Assembly: GCA_003280935.1 (NCBI GenBank)
Contig: QCDJ01000009.1
Location: 1 to 52,191, forward strand
Direction: 5' to 3'
DNA from: Prochlorococcus sp. AG-355-B23
Lineage (GTDB): Bacteria; Cyanobacteriota; Cyanobacteriia; PCC-6307; Cyanobiaceae
DNA: 52,191 nucleotides
Made by a program: the position numbers and the translations under genes. Below the pieces are notes generated by a model that was given only the letters and a program-made list of their open reading frames with translations, searched no databases and was not told the origin of the DNA. The stretch's first letter is position 1. The number at the start of each line of letters is the position of its first letter. Of this stretch, positions 8,561 through 17,142 are shown piece after piece.

Positions 8561-10093
8561 GTGAAGAAATTAATCATAAGGAAAACTGAAGAAATAGAAA
8601 ATTGGAGGAGAAATATAAATAGTGAAATTAACTTCATTCCAACAATGGGTAATCTTCATAATGGACATATTAAACTAATATCAACAGCAAAAAATGACAA
8701 TTCTAATGTTAATTTAGTAAGTATTTTTATTAATCCACTTCAATTTGATAACAAGTTAGATTTAGAGAATTACCCTAAAACAATTGATAATGATATAAAA
8801 ATCTCCTTTTCACATGGAGCAGATGCCATCTTCATCCCAAGTAATGAAGATATATATCCACTGAATAATAAAAATATTAGCTTCCTAAAAGCTCCAATAG
8901 AATTATCTTCTGCATTATGTGGATTAAATCGAATTGGACATTTTGATGGCGTTTGTACAGTAATTTATAGATTACTTAATCTCATCAAGCCAAAAAATCT
9001 TTACTTAGGAGAAAAAGATTGGCAACAACTTTTAATTTTAAAAAATCTTGTCGTAAGAAAGAAATTAAATGTTGCTATTAAATCCGTTCCTACACAAAGA
9101 GATTTTGATGGGATTCCTTTAAGTTCACGAAATATACATTTATCAAAAAACGAAAGAAAATTGATTAGGTTTTTTTCAAGTGAGTTATTAGAAGCAAAAA
9201 AAATTTTTCAACAAGATAAAAAGATCAATTTAAACCAAATAATTAAAAAGCTTTCATCAAAAAAAATTTCAATTGAATATTTAGAACATTTACACCCTCA
9301 TACACTAGAAAAAGCAAAACTTGAGGATAATATTTCGTTACTGGCTGGTGCGATAAGATGTGGAGAGACAAGATTAATTGATCACGTTTTCCTAATGAAA
9401 AGAAGTCCGATTATTGCAATTGATGGTCCTGCAGGTTCAGGGAAAAGTACTGTAACAAAGTTAATAGCGAAAAAACTTAAACTTCTATATTTAGATACTG
9501 GCGCAATGTATAGGGCATTGAGTTGGCTTATACTAAAAGAAAGTATTGATTATAAAAAAGAAAAAAAATTACAGAATATTCTTAAAGATATATCTATTGT
9601 TTTCAAGTCGAATACAAATTCACGTCAGGATGTTTATGTTAATAACTACTGTGTTACTGAAGAAATTAGGTCGCAAAAGATAAGTTCCATAGTTTCTAAA
9701 ATTTCCTCAATAAAAGAAGTAAGAAAATTCTTAGTAGAAGAGCAAAGAAAAATTGGAGAATCAGGCGGACTTGTAGCTGAGGGACGAGATATAGGAACTA
9801 CTGTTTTTCCTCATGCAGAACTTAAAATATTTTTAACTGCAAGCATCGATGAAAGAGCAAAAAGAAGGAAATCTGATAAAAATAGTAAAGACTCACAAGA
9901 AATTGACCTTCATAAATTAAAAGAACTTATAAAGAAAAGAGATTTTGAGGATTCCAATAGGGAAATTTCACCTCTAATAAAAGCGAATGATGCAATAGAA
10001 ATTATTACGGATGGATATACAATCAATGAAGTAGTGGATAAAATTATTGACCTTTATAATGACAAGATTCCTAAAGAGACTCAGATCGAATAA
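8561..10093 (+). CDS. panC-cmk: Bifunctional pantoate-beta-alanine ligase / cytidylate kinase
   Basis: The 510-aa protein joins two enzymes. Residues 1 to about 275 are PanC, which adenylates pantoate and condenses it with beta-alanine; FIPTMGNLHNGH is the HIGH-like motif, and RDFDGIPLSSRN is the KMSKS-like region. Residues from about 282 are Cmk, which phosphorylates CMP and dCMP; AIDGPAGSGKST is its P-loop, with YLDTGAMYRA and AEGRDIGTTVFP following. The start is GTG at 8561. The fusion is typical of cyanobacteria. It ends 2 bases from the convergent phosphatase gene. Confidence 0.96.
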   Translation: MKKLIIRKTEEIENWRRNINSEINFIPTMGNLHNGHIKLISTAKNDNSNVNLVSIFINPLQFDNKLDLENYPKTIDNDIKISFSHGADAIFIPSNEDIYPLNNKNISFLKAPIELSSALCGLNRIGHFDGVCTVIYRLLNLIKPKNLYLGEKDWQQLLILKNLVVRKKLNVAIKSVPTQRDFDGIPLSSRNIHLSKNERKLIRFFSSELLEAKKIFQQDKKINLNQIIKKLSSKKISIEYLEHLHPHTLEKAKLEDNISLLAGAIRCGETRLIDHVFLMKRSPIIAIDGPAGSGKSTVTKLIAKKLKLLYLDTGAMYRALSWLILKESIDYKKEKKLQNILKDISIVFKSNTNSRQDVYVNNYCVTEEIRSQKISSIVSKISSIKEVRKFLVEEQRKIGESGGLVAEGRDIGTTVFPHAELKIFLTASIDERAKRRKSDKNSKDSQEIDLHKLKELIKKRDFEDSNREISPLIKANDAIEIITDGYTINEVVDKIIDLYNDKIPKETQIE

Positions 10094-10095
10094 AT

Positions 10096-10569
10096 TCAAG
10101 AAATACTTTCCAAAAAACCGTTTACAGAGTCTTCTAAAATATCAAGGACATAATCGAAGCCGTCATCACCGCCAAAATACGGGTCAGGAACTTCTTGGTC
10201 ATTAAAAACTGATCTAAAATCTTGTATTTTTTTAATTGATGCAAAACCAGTTGAACCTGTTCTACTTTTGAGATCTTGAATATTTCTATAATTTGAATCG
10301 TCCATCGCAAGAATATAGTTAAATTCTTCAAAATCTTTGCTGGTAATTTGGCGAGCCCTGCTCAAGATCTCTATATCTCTTCTTTCTGCCGCAATTCTCA
10401 TTCTAGAGTCAGCTTTTTTCCCAATATGCCAACTCCCAGTACCAGCAGAATCTACAATAAAGCCATCGTTTAAGCCTTTTTTTTCAATTAAACTTATAAA
10501 GATAGCTTCCGCTGCAGGAGACCTACAAATATTTCCCAAACATACAAAAAGAACAGAAATTTTTTTCAT
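10096..10569 (-). CDS. Low-molecular-weight protein-tyrosine phosphatase
   Basis: The active-site loop CLGNICRS near the N-terminus fits the CX5R(S/T) signature of LMW-PTP, and the general-acid aspartate is supplied by VPDPYFGGDDGFD near residue 130. The 157-aa length is normal. The enzyme is a soluble phosphotyrosine phosphatase; an arsenate reductase side role is possible for the fold, but the sequence alone does not show it. It lies 31 bases downstream of pebB on the same strand and could be read through from the bilin operon. Confidence 0.92.
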   Translation of the reverse strand: MKKISVLFVCLGNICRSPAAEAIFISLIEKKGLNDGFIVDSAGTGSWHIGKKADSRMRIAAERRDIEILSRARQITSKDFEEFNYILAMDDSNYRNIQDLKSRTGSTGFASIKKIQDFRSVFNDQEVPDPYFGGDDGFDYVLDILEDSVNGFLESIS

Positions 10570-10600
10570 ATGATTTAACTTTCAATTAATTATAAGACTT

Positions 10601-11362
10601 TTAAGTAGTAAATAAAACTTCTTTAATTAAAGATTCAGTAAATTCTCTACCAAACAAACTCGACAACATTGGCCTTGCTGGATCGTTATCTCTTCTATAA
10701 TTCAAATAATTATTTTGACCGTTTATTAATTCTTTTTGCAATTCAATATCGACTTCTTTACTTTCGAAAAGAATTTCCAAATACAAATCAAGATATTCCT
10801 TAAATGAAGTAAAAAGCTGATTAGCAATTAAAAAATCACTTCTTTCTTCTTTTGGTAATTTTGACCATATTACTCCGGGAGAAAAAAATCTAGCTACATC
10901 CTCAGACATTTTTTCAGCTAATGGGAGTGATGAATGACAATGATTTTTGAGTTTTATAAGTTTTTCTATTAAATGATTATTGTATTGATTTTGTATTTTT
11001 AATGAAGGCTGAAAATCTAACACTAGTAAATAACTATTAGGTAAAGAAACAAAATCTACTCCAAAAAATGGGACGTTATAAATAGTATTAGGAATAATTA
11101 AAAAATTTAAAACAGAATAATTTGGACTATTTATACAAACTGCTCTTGCGAATTGTATTCTTTTTTTATGCGTTACACCCCAAGTAGAGAGATTCACATT
11201 TTTTTTTGATTTTTTTGAACCATAAGTTGAATCTTTATAAGAATATTCCGAGGGTATTATTTTTTCTAAACAGTTATATTTTTTTAAATTATTTATTAAA
11301 TATTTTAAAAAATTATGCCATCTCCAATCTGGCCTGTAAAAAATAGTATCTTGTATGAACAT
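10601..11362 (-). CDS. pebB: Phycoerythrobilin:ferredoxin oxidoreductase
   Basis: PebB reduces 15,16-dihydrobiliverdin to phycoerythrobilin with ferredoxin electrons. The 253-aa protein belongs to the ferredoxin-dependent bilin reductase family, seen in [23 protein letters not shown], read here as [10 protein letters not shown] and [10 protein letters not shown], and in the C-terminal [12 protein letters not shown]. It starts directly after the pebA stop with no intervening base, so translation is probably coupled. Position after ho1 and pebA decides PebB rather than another family member. Confidence 0.93.
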   Translation of the reverse strand: MFIQDTIFYRPDWRWHNFLKYLINNLKKYNCLEKIIPSEYSYKDSTYGSKKSKKNVNLSTWGVTHKKRIQFARAVCINSPNYSVLNFLIIPNTIYNVPFFGVDFVSLPNSYLLVLDFQPSLKIQNQYNNHLIEKLIKLKNHCHSSLPLAEKMSEDVARFFSPGVIWSKLPKEERSDFLIANQLFTSFKEYLDLYLEILFESKEVDIELQKELINGQNNYLNYRRDNDPARPMLSSLFGREFTESLIKEVLFTT

Positions 11363-12073
11363 TCAATTAATAATCTCATTATTTAATGTAAATAGAAATT
11401 TATTGATAAATTTTTTTGTCCATTTTTCTCCAAAAAAAGATTTAAACAATTTATCTGCAGGGTCTTTTTCAAAACTGTACTTATCATATTTAATTTGATT
11501 AATCTTTATTTCTTCTGCATTTAAAAATTGATTAACCGGATTCGATTTATGAATGTTCAAATAATTATTTACAAATGAATGGAATATATTATTTAAATCC
11601 CTATCAAGATTTAATTTATTTCCTCTACATATAATAACCCATGGGGAAAAGTACTTTTTTGAATCATATATATTCTTCATTTTATTATTATCAAATGCAG
11701 AATATTTTTTCTTAATACTCCCTAAACTTGAACAATATTTATCAAGATATTTGCCTTCTTGAATTAGAGGTTGATAATCAAGAATTGATAATAACTTTTG
11801 AGAAGTACCAAACCACAAAATATCAGCTCCTAAAATAGGCATTTCATTATCAAAATTAGGATATGCGACCGTATTAAAAACTTGCAGTTTTTTGCCACCA
11901 TCTAATCTTGTTATTCGCCACTTTCTATATTCGGGAGATGAAAAAAGCCAATTTTTAATAATATATTTTGAGTCTTCATTGTGATGTTCTTTGAATTCGC
12001 TAGATATTTGTACTTCATGACCATTTAATTCATCAATATTGGTTTTAAGGAAATCAACTAATGAATCAAACAT
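11363..12073 (-). CDS. pebA: 15,16-dihydrobiliverdin:ferredoxin oxidoreductase
   Basis: PebA performs the first two-electron reduction of biliverdin IXalpha at the C15-C16 bond and channels the product to PebB. The 236-aa sequence has the bilin reductase core [12 protein letters not shown] and [12 protein letters not shown], and a C-terminal [12 protein letters not shown] aligned with the equivalent PebB segment. The gene order ho1-pebA-pebB is the one known from marine picocyanobacteria. It follows ho1 with a 5-base gap. Confidence 0.93.
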   Translation of the reverse strand: MFDSLVDFLKTNIDELNGHEVQISSEFKEHHNEDSKYIIKNWLFSSPEYRKWRITRLDGGKKLQVFNTVAYPNFDNEMPILGADILWFGTSQKLLSILDYQPLIQEGKYLDKYCSSLGSIKKKYSAFDNNKMKNIYDSKKYFSPWVIICRGNKLNLDRDLNNIFHSFVNNYLNIHKSNPVNQFLNAEEIKINQIKYDKYSFEKDPADKLFKSFFGEKWTKKFINKFLFTLNNEIIN

Positions 12074-12078
12074 AAATA

Positions 12079-12789
12079 TTAGGACTCGGTACTTCCTTTC
12101 CTAACTTTTTTTGTAATGTAATTGAATACAATCTTGCCTAAGACAGCAATCAAGTTACCTTCAAGCTCCTTAAACATTTTCATATTGTAAGTAAAAGCTT
12201 GATTAGCTTCATCAATAATTTGATCAGCAGTCTTTTGATTTATTGGAAGTTGATTCAAAGTAAGGGAATATTCTTCCTTGAATTTCTTTTCATCAGCAAT
12301 TAATTCAAACTCATAAAAATTTAAACCATCATTTCCCTTCAAATTTAATGCTTTTTTAGCTATCCTTTTCAAGATTTGCCCCCCAGATAAATCTCCTATA
12401 TAGCGAGTGTAGTGGTGACCAACTAATAGCTCTGGTGAATTTTTTGCGACCTCTCGGATTCTTTCAACATATTCTTTTGCTGAGTGAGAAATGTTAATTT
12501 CATTCTTCCAGTTTTCACCAAAATAAAATTTAAGATCATTTACAAGAGTTTCTTTCCTGAATAATGATTTAAAACCTATAGGTTTTATTACGGGATGTTC
12601 CTCATTGACCAGTCTTTCAATTTCTTCTTCCATAGCTTCATACACAAAATATAAATCGCTAATTAATTTTCTATAAGATTTCTTTTCAACAACTCCTTTT
12701 AAAAAACAAGCCACAAAACCAGTATTTTCTGCCATAGTGTGGGATTTTTTTGTCCCTTCTCTTAATTGTCCTGCAAGAGCAACTGCCAT
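12079..12789 (-). CDS. ho1: Heme oxygenase
   Basis: This soluble enzyme cleaves heme to biliverdin IXalpha, CO and iron using ferredoxin. The 236-aa protein has the proximal histidine in [13 protein letters not shown] near residue 16 and the distal helix [20 protein letters not shown] near residue 125, where the two glycines of GDLSGG pack on heme. It is the first gene of ho1-pebA-pebB. A symmetric AT-rich element lies 17-39 bases upstream and may be a control site. Confidence 0.96.
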   Translation of the reverse strand: MAVALAGQLREGTKKSHTMAENTGFVACFLKGVVEKKSYRKLISDLYFVYEAMEEEIERLVNEEHPVIKPIGFKSLFRKETLVNDLKFYFGENWKNEINISHSAKEYVERIREVAKNSPELLVGHHYTRYIGDLSGGQILKRIAKKALNLKGNDGLNFYEFELIADEKKFKEEYSLTLNQLPINQKTADQIIDEANQAFTYNMKMFKELEGNLIAVLGKIVFNYITKKVRKGSTES

Positions 12790-12805
12790 ATATTTTGAAT
12801 TATTT

Positions 12806-12828
12806 TTGTAAGTGTATTTAATCTACAA
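12806..12828. promoter_or_regulatory. Nested inverted repeats upstream of ho1
   Basis: The outer repeat is TTGTA-N13-TACAA (12806-12810 and 12824-12828). Inside it, 12813-12827 reads TGTA-N7-TACA. The element resembles an operator for a dimeric regulator and superficially an NtcA box, but NtcA prefers N8 between GTA and TAC, so the spacing is off by one. It may simply be AT-rich promoter sequence. Confidence 0.25.
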
Positions 12829-12846
12829 GGAAAATACATAAAACAG

Positions 12847-13278
12847 CTAATTTTTGTTACCAGCGGATGTTTTAGAGAATAGCTTATAAAGTTCTTTACA
12901 AACCAAAAAAAGGTTATCTTTTTGTTCTTTTTGCGGTAGATGAGTGCCAGTCATTTCCCAATCACCGATAGTAGCAACTCTCCATCTCTCGGAGGGAACA
13001 ATCATACCTCGCATTATTATTCCCAACAATTTCGGAACTCTGCCATTATTATCATTTTCTATTCTTAATTGTAAGAGTATTGCTCTACATTCAATAAGAG
13101 GACTCCAACCAGGGAAATGAAACGCAAAATCTATAGTATCTTGCATGGATTCATTATTTGAATTGTCCCAAGGACTAAAGTTTACGCTTGCATCTGGAAA
13201 ATATTTCCGAAACAAAGCTGCAGTGGAAGCAATTTTATTAGCTATTTCAACATTACTTACATTTGAACTAGCATTCAT
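12847..13278 (-). CDS. Conserved protein of unknown function (143 aa)
   Basis: The product is soluble, without signal peptide or membrane segment. Visible conserved-looking blocks are FHFPGWSPLIECRAILLQLR, PKLLGIIMRGM, and ERWRVATIGDWEMTG, tryptophan-rich and suggestive of a compact beta-rich fold. I cannot name a family. It sits 57 bases upstream of ho1 on the same strand and could be cotranscribed with the bilin genes, though the gap contains a possible control element. It is divergent from icd across 210 bases. Confidence 0.7.
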   Translation of the reverse strand: MNASSNVSNVEIANKIASTAALFRKYFPDASVNFSPWDNSNNESMQDTIDFAFHFPGWSPLIECRAILLQLRIENDNNGRVPKLLGIIMRGMIVPSERWRVATIGDWEMTGTHLPQKEQKDNLFLVCKELYKLFSKTSAGNKN

Positions 13279-13431
13279 AAGTAGCTGAGTATTTTTTTGA
13301 AAATGACATAATTTGCTTTAACTTGCTTATTAACTACTTTTTCTTTTAATAAAGATGTTGAAATGCTGATCAATAATCTATTCTCTATTCACATTTGAAT
13401 AATAAATTTCTAGGTTTTAAAGAAAATAACT

Positions 13432-13453
13432 CCTCGCAAATTACAATACGAGG
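13432..13453 (+). promoter_or_regulatory. Small hairpin in the icd leader
   Basis: CCTCG (13432-13436) pairs with CGAGG (13449-13453) around a 12-base AT-rich loop, 35 bases before the icd start. It is the only GC-rich symmetric element in the 210-base gap between the 143-aa gene and icd. There is no T run, so it is not a terminator. A role in leader RNA structure or as a protein site is possible, but unproven. Confidence 0.25.
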
Positions 13454-13488
13454 GACTTCAATGAGTTATCTTTTATCAATTCAATGCT

Positions 13489-14913
13489 ATGCCAAAATTT
13501 GAAAAATTAACTTTACCTAATGAAGGCGAGATAATTACTTTTAATCAAGGAAAACCTAATGTTCCTAATAGTCCAATTGTCCCATTTATAAGGGGTGATG
13601 GTACTGGAGTTGATATTTGGCCTGCAACTCAAATCGTTCTTGATTCAGCGATTAAAAAAAGCTATGGAGATGAAAGAAAAATTAATTGGTTTAAAGTCTA
13701 TGCAGGCGATGAAGCTTGTGAACTTTATGGAACATATAACTACCTCCCTCAAGATACTATTGAAGCAATTAAACACTTTGGTGTAGCCATCAAAGGGCCT
13801 TTAACGACTCCCATCGGTGGAGGTATTAGATCTCTTAATGTTGCATTAAGACAAATATTTGATTTATATAGCTGTGTTAGACCATGCAAATATTATTCAG
13901 GCACTCCAAGCCCTCACAAAAATCCCCAAAATTTAGACGTTATTGTTTATAGAGAAAATACTGAGGATATCTACATGGGAATTGAATGGGAAGCAGAGGA
14001 TAATAATTGTCTTGAATTAATTAATCACCTAAATAACGTTGTCATACCAAAAAGTAAAAATTTAAAAAATAGATCTATACCAGATGGATCAGGTTTAGGA
14101 ATAAAACCAGTGAGTAAATCTGGTAGCCAAAGGCATATTAGAAAAGCTATTGAACATGCTAAAAGATTATCAGGAGATAAAAGGCATGTGACTTTAGTAC
14201 ATAAAGGGAATATTATGAAATATACAGAAGGTGCATTTAGAGATTGGGGATATGAATTAGCAGTAAATGAATTTAGAGAAGATTGCATTACAGAAAGAGA
14301 AAGCTGGATTTTAGATAATATTCAGAAAAATCCGGAAATTACAATTGAAAATAATGCTCGAAAAATTGAACCAGGTTTTGACAAGCTTACAAATAACAAA
14401 AAAGCATTCATTTGCGAAGAAATTAAAGAAGTTATTGCATCAATATCAAATTCCCACGGAGATGGAAAATGGAGAGAACTTATTCTGGTTGATGATCGGA
14501 TAGCTGATAGTATATTTCAACAAATTCAAACTAGACCTCAAGAATATTCAATTCTTGCAACCTTAAACCTCAATGGTGACTATGTTTCTGATGCAGCTGC
14601 AGCAATTGTTGGTGGCCTTGGTATGGCGCCTGGTGCAAATATTGGAGATAATGCAGCAATTTTCGAAGCTACGCACGGTACTGCACCAAAACATGCAGGC
14701 TTAAATAAGATTAATCCAGGCTCAGTAATTCTTAGTGGTGTAATGATGCTTGAATATTTTGGTTGGGATGAGGCAGCTAACCTAATTACTAATGGTTTAA
14801 GTAAGGCAATAGAGCAAAAAAAAGTCACCTATGATCTAGCACGGCTAATGGAACCGAAAGTAGAACCATTATCCTGCAGTAGTTTTGCTGAAGAAATTAT
14901 CTCAAATTTTTAA
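13489..14913 (+). CDS. icd: NADP-dependent isocitrate dehydrogenase
   Basis: Icd converts isocitrate to 2-oxoglutarate, the carbon skeleton for ammonium assimilation in cyanobacteria. The 474-aa length fits the cyanobacterial form, which is longer than the E. coli enzyme. GGGIRSLNVALRQ near residue 108 is the substrate-binding serine loop, VYRENTEDIYMGIEW follows, the lysine of VHKGNIMKYTEGAFRDWG is catalytic, and the C-terminal GDNAAIFEATHGTAP binds the cofactor. NtcA often controls this gene in cyanobacteria, but I could not find a clean NtcA box here. It ends 2 bases from the convergent sugar-kinase gene. Confidence 0.97.
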   Translation: MPKFEKLTLPNEGEIITFNQGKPNVPNSPIVPFIRGDGTGVDIWPATQIVLDSAIKKSYGDERKINWFKVYAGDEACELYGTYNYLPQDTIEAIKHFGVAIKGPLTTPIGGGIRSLNVALRQIFDLYSCVRPCKYYSGTPSPHKNPQNLDVIVYRENTEDIYMGIEWEAEDNNCLELINHLNNVVIPKSKNLKNRSIPDGSGLGIKPVSKSGSQRHIRKAIEHAKRLSGDKRHVTLVHKGNIMKYTEGAFRDWGYELAVNEFREDCITERESWILDNIQKNPEITIENNARKIEPGFDKLTNNKKAFICEEIKEVIASISNSHGDGKWRELILVDDRIADSIFQQIQTRPQEYSILATLNLNGDYVSDAAAAIVGGLGMAPGANIGDNAAIFEATHGTAPKHAGLNKINPGSVILSGVMMLEYFGWDEAANLITNGLSKAIEQKKVTYDLARLMEPKVEPLSCSSFAEEIISNF

Positions 14914-14915
14914 TT

Positions 14916-16265
14916 TTAAAAATTAATTTTATTTTCAAAAACTTTCCAAATATTCAACAGTGAATCTTTAGCACCAATGTTTCCAGGATGAGTAACAATG
15001 GGAAGTTTTTGGCCATTTTTTAGGTTGTAAGTCACCACTGAAATGCCGGTTAAAATCTGTCCTTCAAGATAAACATAATCTGCATTAAGTCCTTTACTAA
15101 GAATCAAATTTGTTGTTATTCCACCTTTTGAAATCAAATATCCTATTTCATACTTCAAATCAGTGACTAATTCAGCAATAAAACAAGCAAGTAAATTATA
15201 AAAATTAAATATTTCAGAAGAATCTAAAGACATAAATTTTCTTGAAGTAAACAAAACAGGAGTTTTTCCTCTCTCAAAAGAAAATCTAATTTCTTTTAAA
15301 AATTTATTTTTAAACAAATTCCTTCTCTTCTGATTATTATCTGATGAAGTAATTTTAAAGAATTCAAAAACATCTAATTCAACTGGATTGCAATTACTTA
15401 TCTCTAATAAATTATTCAATTGTATTGTTGAAAGTTCTACATAAGATCCAACAATTATGAGTCCAGGAAGAAAACTCTTTTCTTTATTTTTTATTCTTAA
15501 ATTAGAGAAAAATATTTTAGACTGAGAGATACTTTTTTTCTCAGAAATTGAACTTATGAAACTTGCTGCAGTTCGAAAAAGGAATTTTTTTTGTTTAATT
15601 AATTTTTTAATTACTAAAGAAAATTTTTTTAGTTGAGAATAATTCTCTACATCTACAACTACATGTTTATTATTCTTCAAGTTCTTTAGTGTTTTAAAAA
15701 CAATATTATTTTCTTCATCATTTAGCATTTCGATATCTGACAATAAAAGATTTTGTATATCTTCAAAATTTATTTGAGATTTACTCTGCTGAAATAAAAG
15801 ATTCTTTACATTACTTGTCTCATAGCCAAAAATTTTATCTGTTGCAAAAATTGTTTGACTAATAGGAGTTTTATCAACAAAATGAGATCCATTAATTGTG
15901 AATCTTTTACCTTCTATGAAAGCTGGAATATGAAAAGTAGCATCAAAAGGACCTAAGCAACTATTTAGAGCAATTGGCTCTAAATAGTTATGTCCTCGAA
16001 GAGTAGAGTCTCCTCTACTTATAAAAATAATTTCTTCTTCATAGGCTTGAGAAGTAATTACAGTCTTAAGATTTTTGCAAATTTCCTCTATTGTTAATTT
16101 CGCATCATTTTCCGATAGTGACCTTGTATTAGCCAAAATAAAAAATAAATTAGATTTAGATTCAAAACCTTTAGCTAAAGTTGAGCAGTCCCACTTAAGC
16201 AGTAATAAGCAATCATGAACAGTTTGAGAGCCTGTGGGATCATCATCTATAACGACAAATTTCAT
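14916..16265 (-). CDS. Four-carbon acid sugar kinase family protein (DUF1537)
   Basis: The 449-aa protein begins with VIDDDPTGSQTVHD, the substrate-domain signature of this kinase family, followed by FISRGDSTLRGHNYLEP (about residue 85). The C-terminal nucleotide-binding domain holds LISKGGITTNLILSKGL and VTHPGNIGAKDSLLN, corresponding to the family's SGG and KSGNFG loops with altered residues. Characterised members phosphorylate acid sugars such as 3-oxo-tetronate or erythronate. No partner dehydrogenase, isomerase or aldolase is adjacent. It follows the epimerase-like gene by 13 bases, so the two are probably cotranscribed. Confidence 0.82.
   Translation of the reverse strand: MKFVVIDDDPTGSQTVHDCLLLLKWDCSTLAKGFESKSNLFFILANTRSLSENDAKLTIEEICKNLKTVITSQAYEEEIIFISRGDSTLRGHNYLEPIALNSCLGPFDATFHIPAFIEGKRFTINGSHFVDKTPISQTIFATDKIFGYETSNVKNLLFQQSKSQINFEDIQNLLLSDIEMLNDEENNIVFKTLKNLKNNKHVVVDVENYSQLKKFSLVIKKLIKQKKFLFRTAASFISSISEKKSISQSKIFFSNLRIKNKEKSFLPGLIIVGSYVELSTIQLNNLLEISNCNPVELDVFEFFKITSSDNNQKRRNLFKNKFLKEIRFSFERGKTPVLFTSRKFMSLDSSEIFNFYNLLACFIAELVTDLKYEIGYLISKGGITTNLILSKGLNADYVYLEGQILTGISVVTYNLKNGQKLPIVTHPGNIGAKDSLLNIWKVFENKINF
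15959..15989. repeat. Perfect 13-bp inverted repeat inside the sugar-kinase gene
   Basis: AACTATTTAGAGC (15959-15971) is perfectly complementary to GCTCTAAATAGTT (15977-15989), with a 5-base loop. In the kinase frame it encodes EPIALNSC, just after the RGDSTLRGHN motif. The stem is long for a coding hairpin in such AT-rich DNA, but a chance or codon-driven origin cannot be excluded. Confidence 0.6.
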
Positions 16266-16278
16266 AAGTATTGCAAAA

Positions 16279-17133
16279 TTACTTAAGAGATTTTATTTGT
16301 ATTGAGGCATTTAACCTTTTACTATCATTTGAAGGAATCATTATGTTTCTAAATCCATCAACAAAAGAATTTCGTGGACTAGTCCAAGGTTCGAGACATA
16401 TCATTCTTCTTGGAGGATCACTCCAAATAACGCCTAAATCAAAAGGATATGGATGATTTAAAGTTACCTCTCTTTTAAAAATTTTATCTCGAAAAGAGCT
16501 TCTACCGGAAGTATAAATAAGTAGATCAACTCCTAAATTAATTTTGTTTAATTCATACAAAGTATTACTTATAGTATTTGTTTCTTGATCCTGACAATTA
16601 AGTGGATTATCAACAAACTCTAAATTTTTGAAATCTGAAATTTTAAAATAAGGATGCAAACCAAAATTTATAGGCATAGCAAAGTCTGTTTTGTTATGAA
16701 TTGTAATTTCAAATTCTAAAGAGTTAATTTTTAAGATAACTTCTATTTTTAGTTCGAAATCGAAAGGATAATATTTTTTGGTTTTTTTGGATGCATTTAA
16801 GAATAAACATAAAAATTTTTCATTTTCATTGAAGGAGTATTGCCATTGCAAATCCCTAGCGAAACCATGTTGTGGTAATTGCAAATAACCATTTCCAAAT
16901 ACTGAACTAGAGGTATTGAGATTTCCACAAATTGGAAACAAGATTGGAATGCCTCCCCTAATACTTTTTGTCTGATCCATAAATCTTGTTTCATCGAAAT
17001 AAAGTATTTCATTACCATCCGAAACCCAATTTGTAATAACGCCTCCTCTCTCAGGACAAAATTTAATGTAATTATTTTTATCCAATTGAAAGACAAAAAT
17101 TCCTTGTTCCTTATTAGATAATTCAAGTTTCAC
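16279..17133 (-). CDS. Aldose 1-epimerase-like protein (galactose mutarotase / hexose-6-phosphate epimerase fold)
   Basis: The 284-aa protein has the mutarotase-superfamily features RGGIPILFPICGNL (about residue 60), the histidine block NFGLHPYFKI (about 160), and the catalytic glutamate region MICLEPWTSPRNSF near the C-terminus. The enzyme would interconvert alpha and beta anomers of a free or phosphorylated sugar in the cytosol. The GGIPILFP pattern is closer to glucose-6-phosphate 1-epimerases than to classical GalM, but the sequence does not settle the substrate. It lies 9 bases after the alpha/beta hydrolase and 13 before the kinase. Confidence 0.85.
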   Translation of the reverse strand: MKLELSNKEQGIFVFQLDKNNYIKFCPERGGVITNWVSDGNEILYFDETRFMDQTKSIRGGIPILFPICGNLNTSSSVFGNGYLQLPQHGFARDLQWQYSFNENEKFLCLFLNASKKTKKYYPFDFELKIEVILKINSLEFEITIHNKTDFAMPINFGLHPYFKISDFKNLEFVDNPLNCQDQETNTISNTLYELNKINLGVDLLIYTSGRSSFRDKIFKREVTLNHPYPFDLGVIWSDPPRRMICLEPWTSPRNSFVDGFRNIMIPSNDSKRLNASIQIKSLK

Positions 17134-17142
17134 GATTATTAC

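Noticed and set aside
13279..13488. NtcA box upstream of icd
   Set aside because: No GTA-N8-TAC with a properly placed -10 was found in the 210-base gap, despite icd being a common NtcA target.
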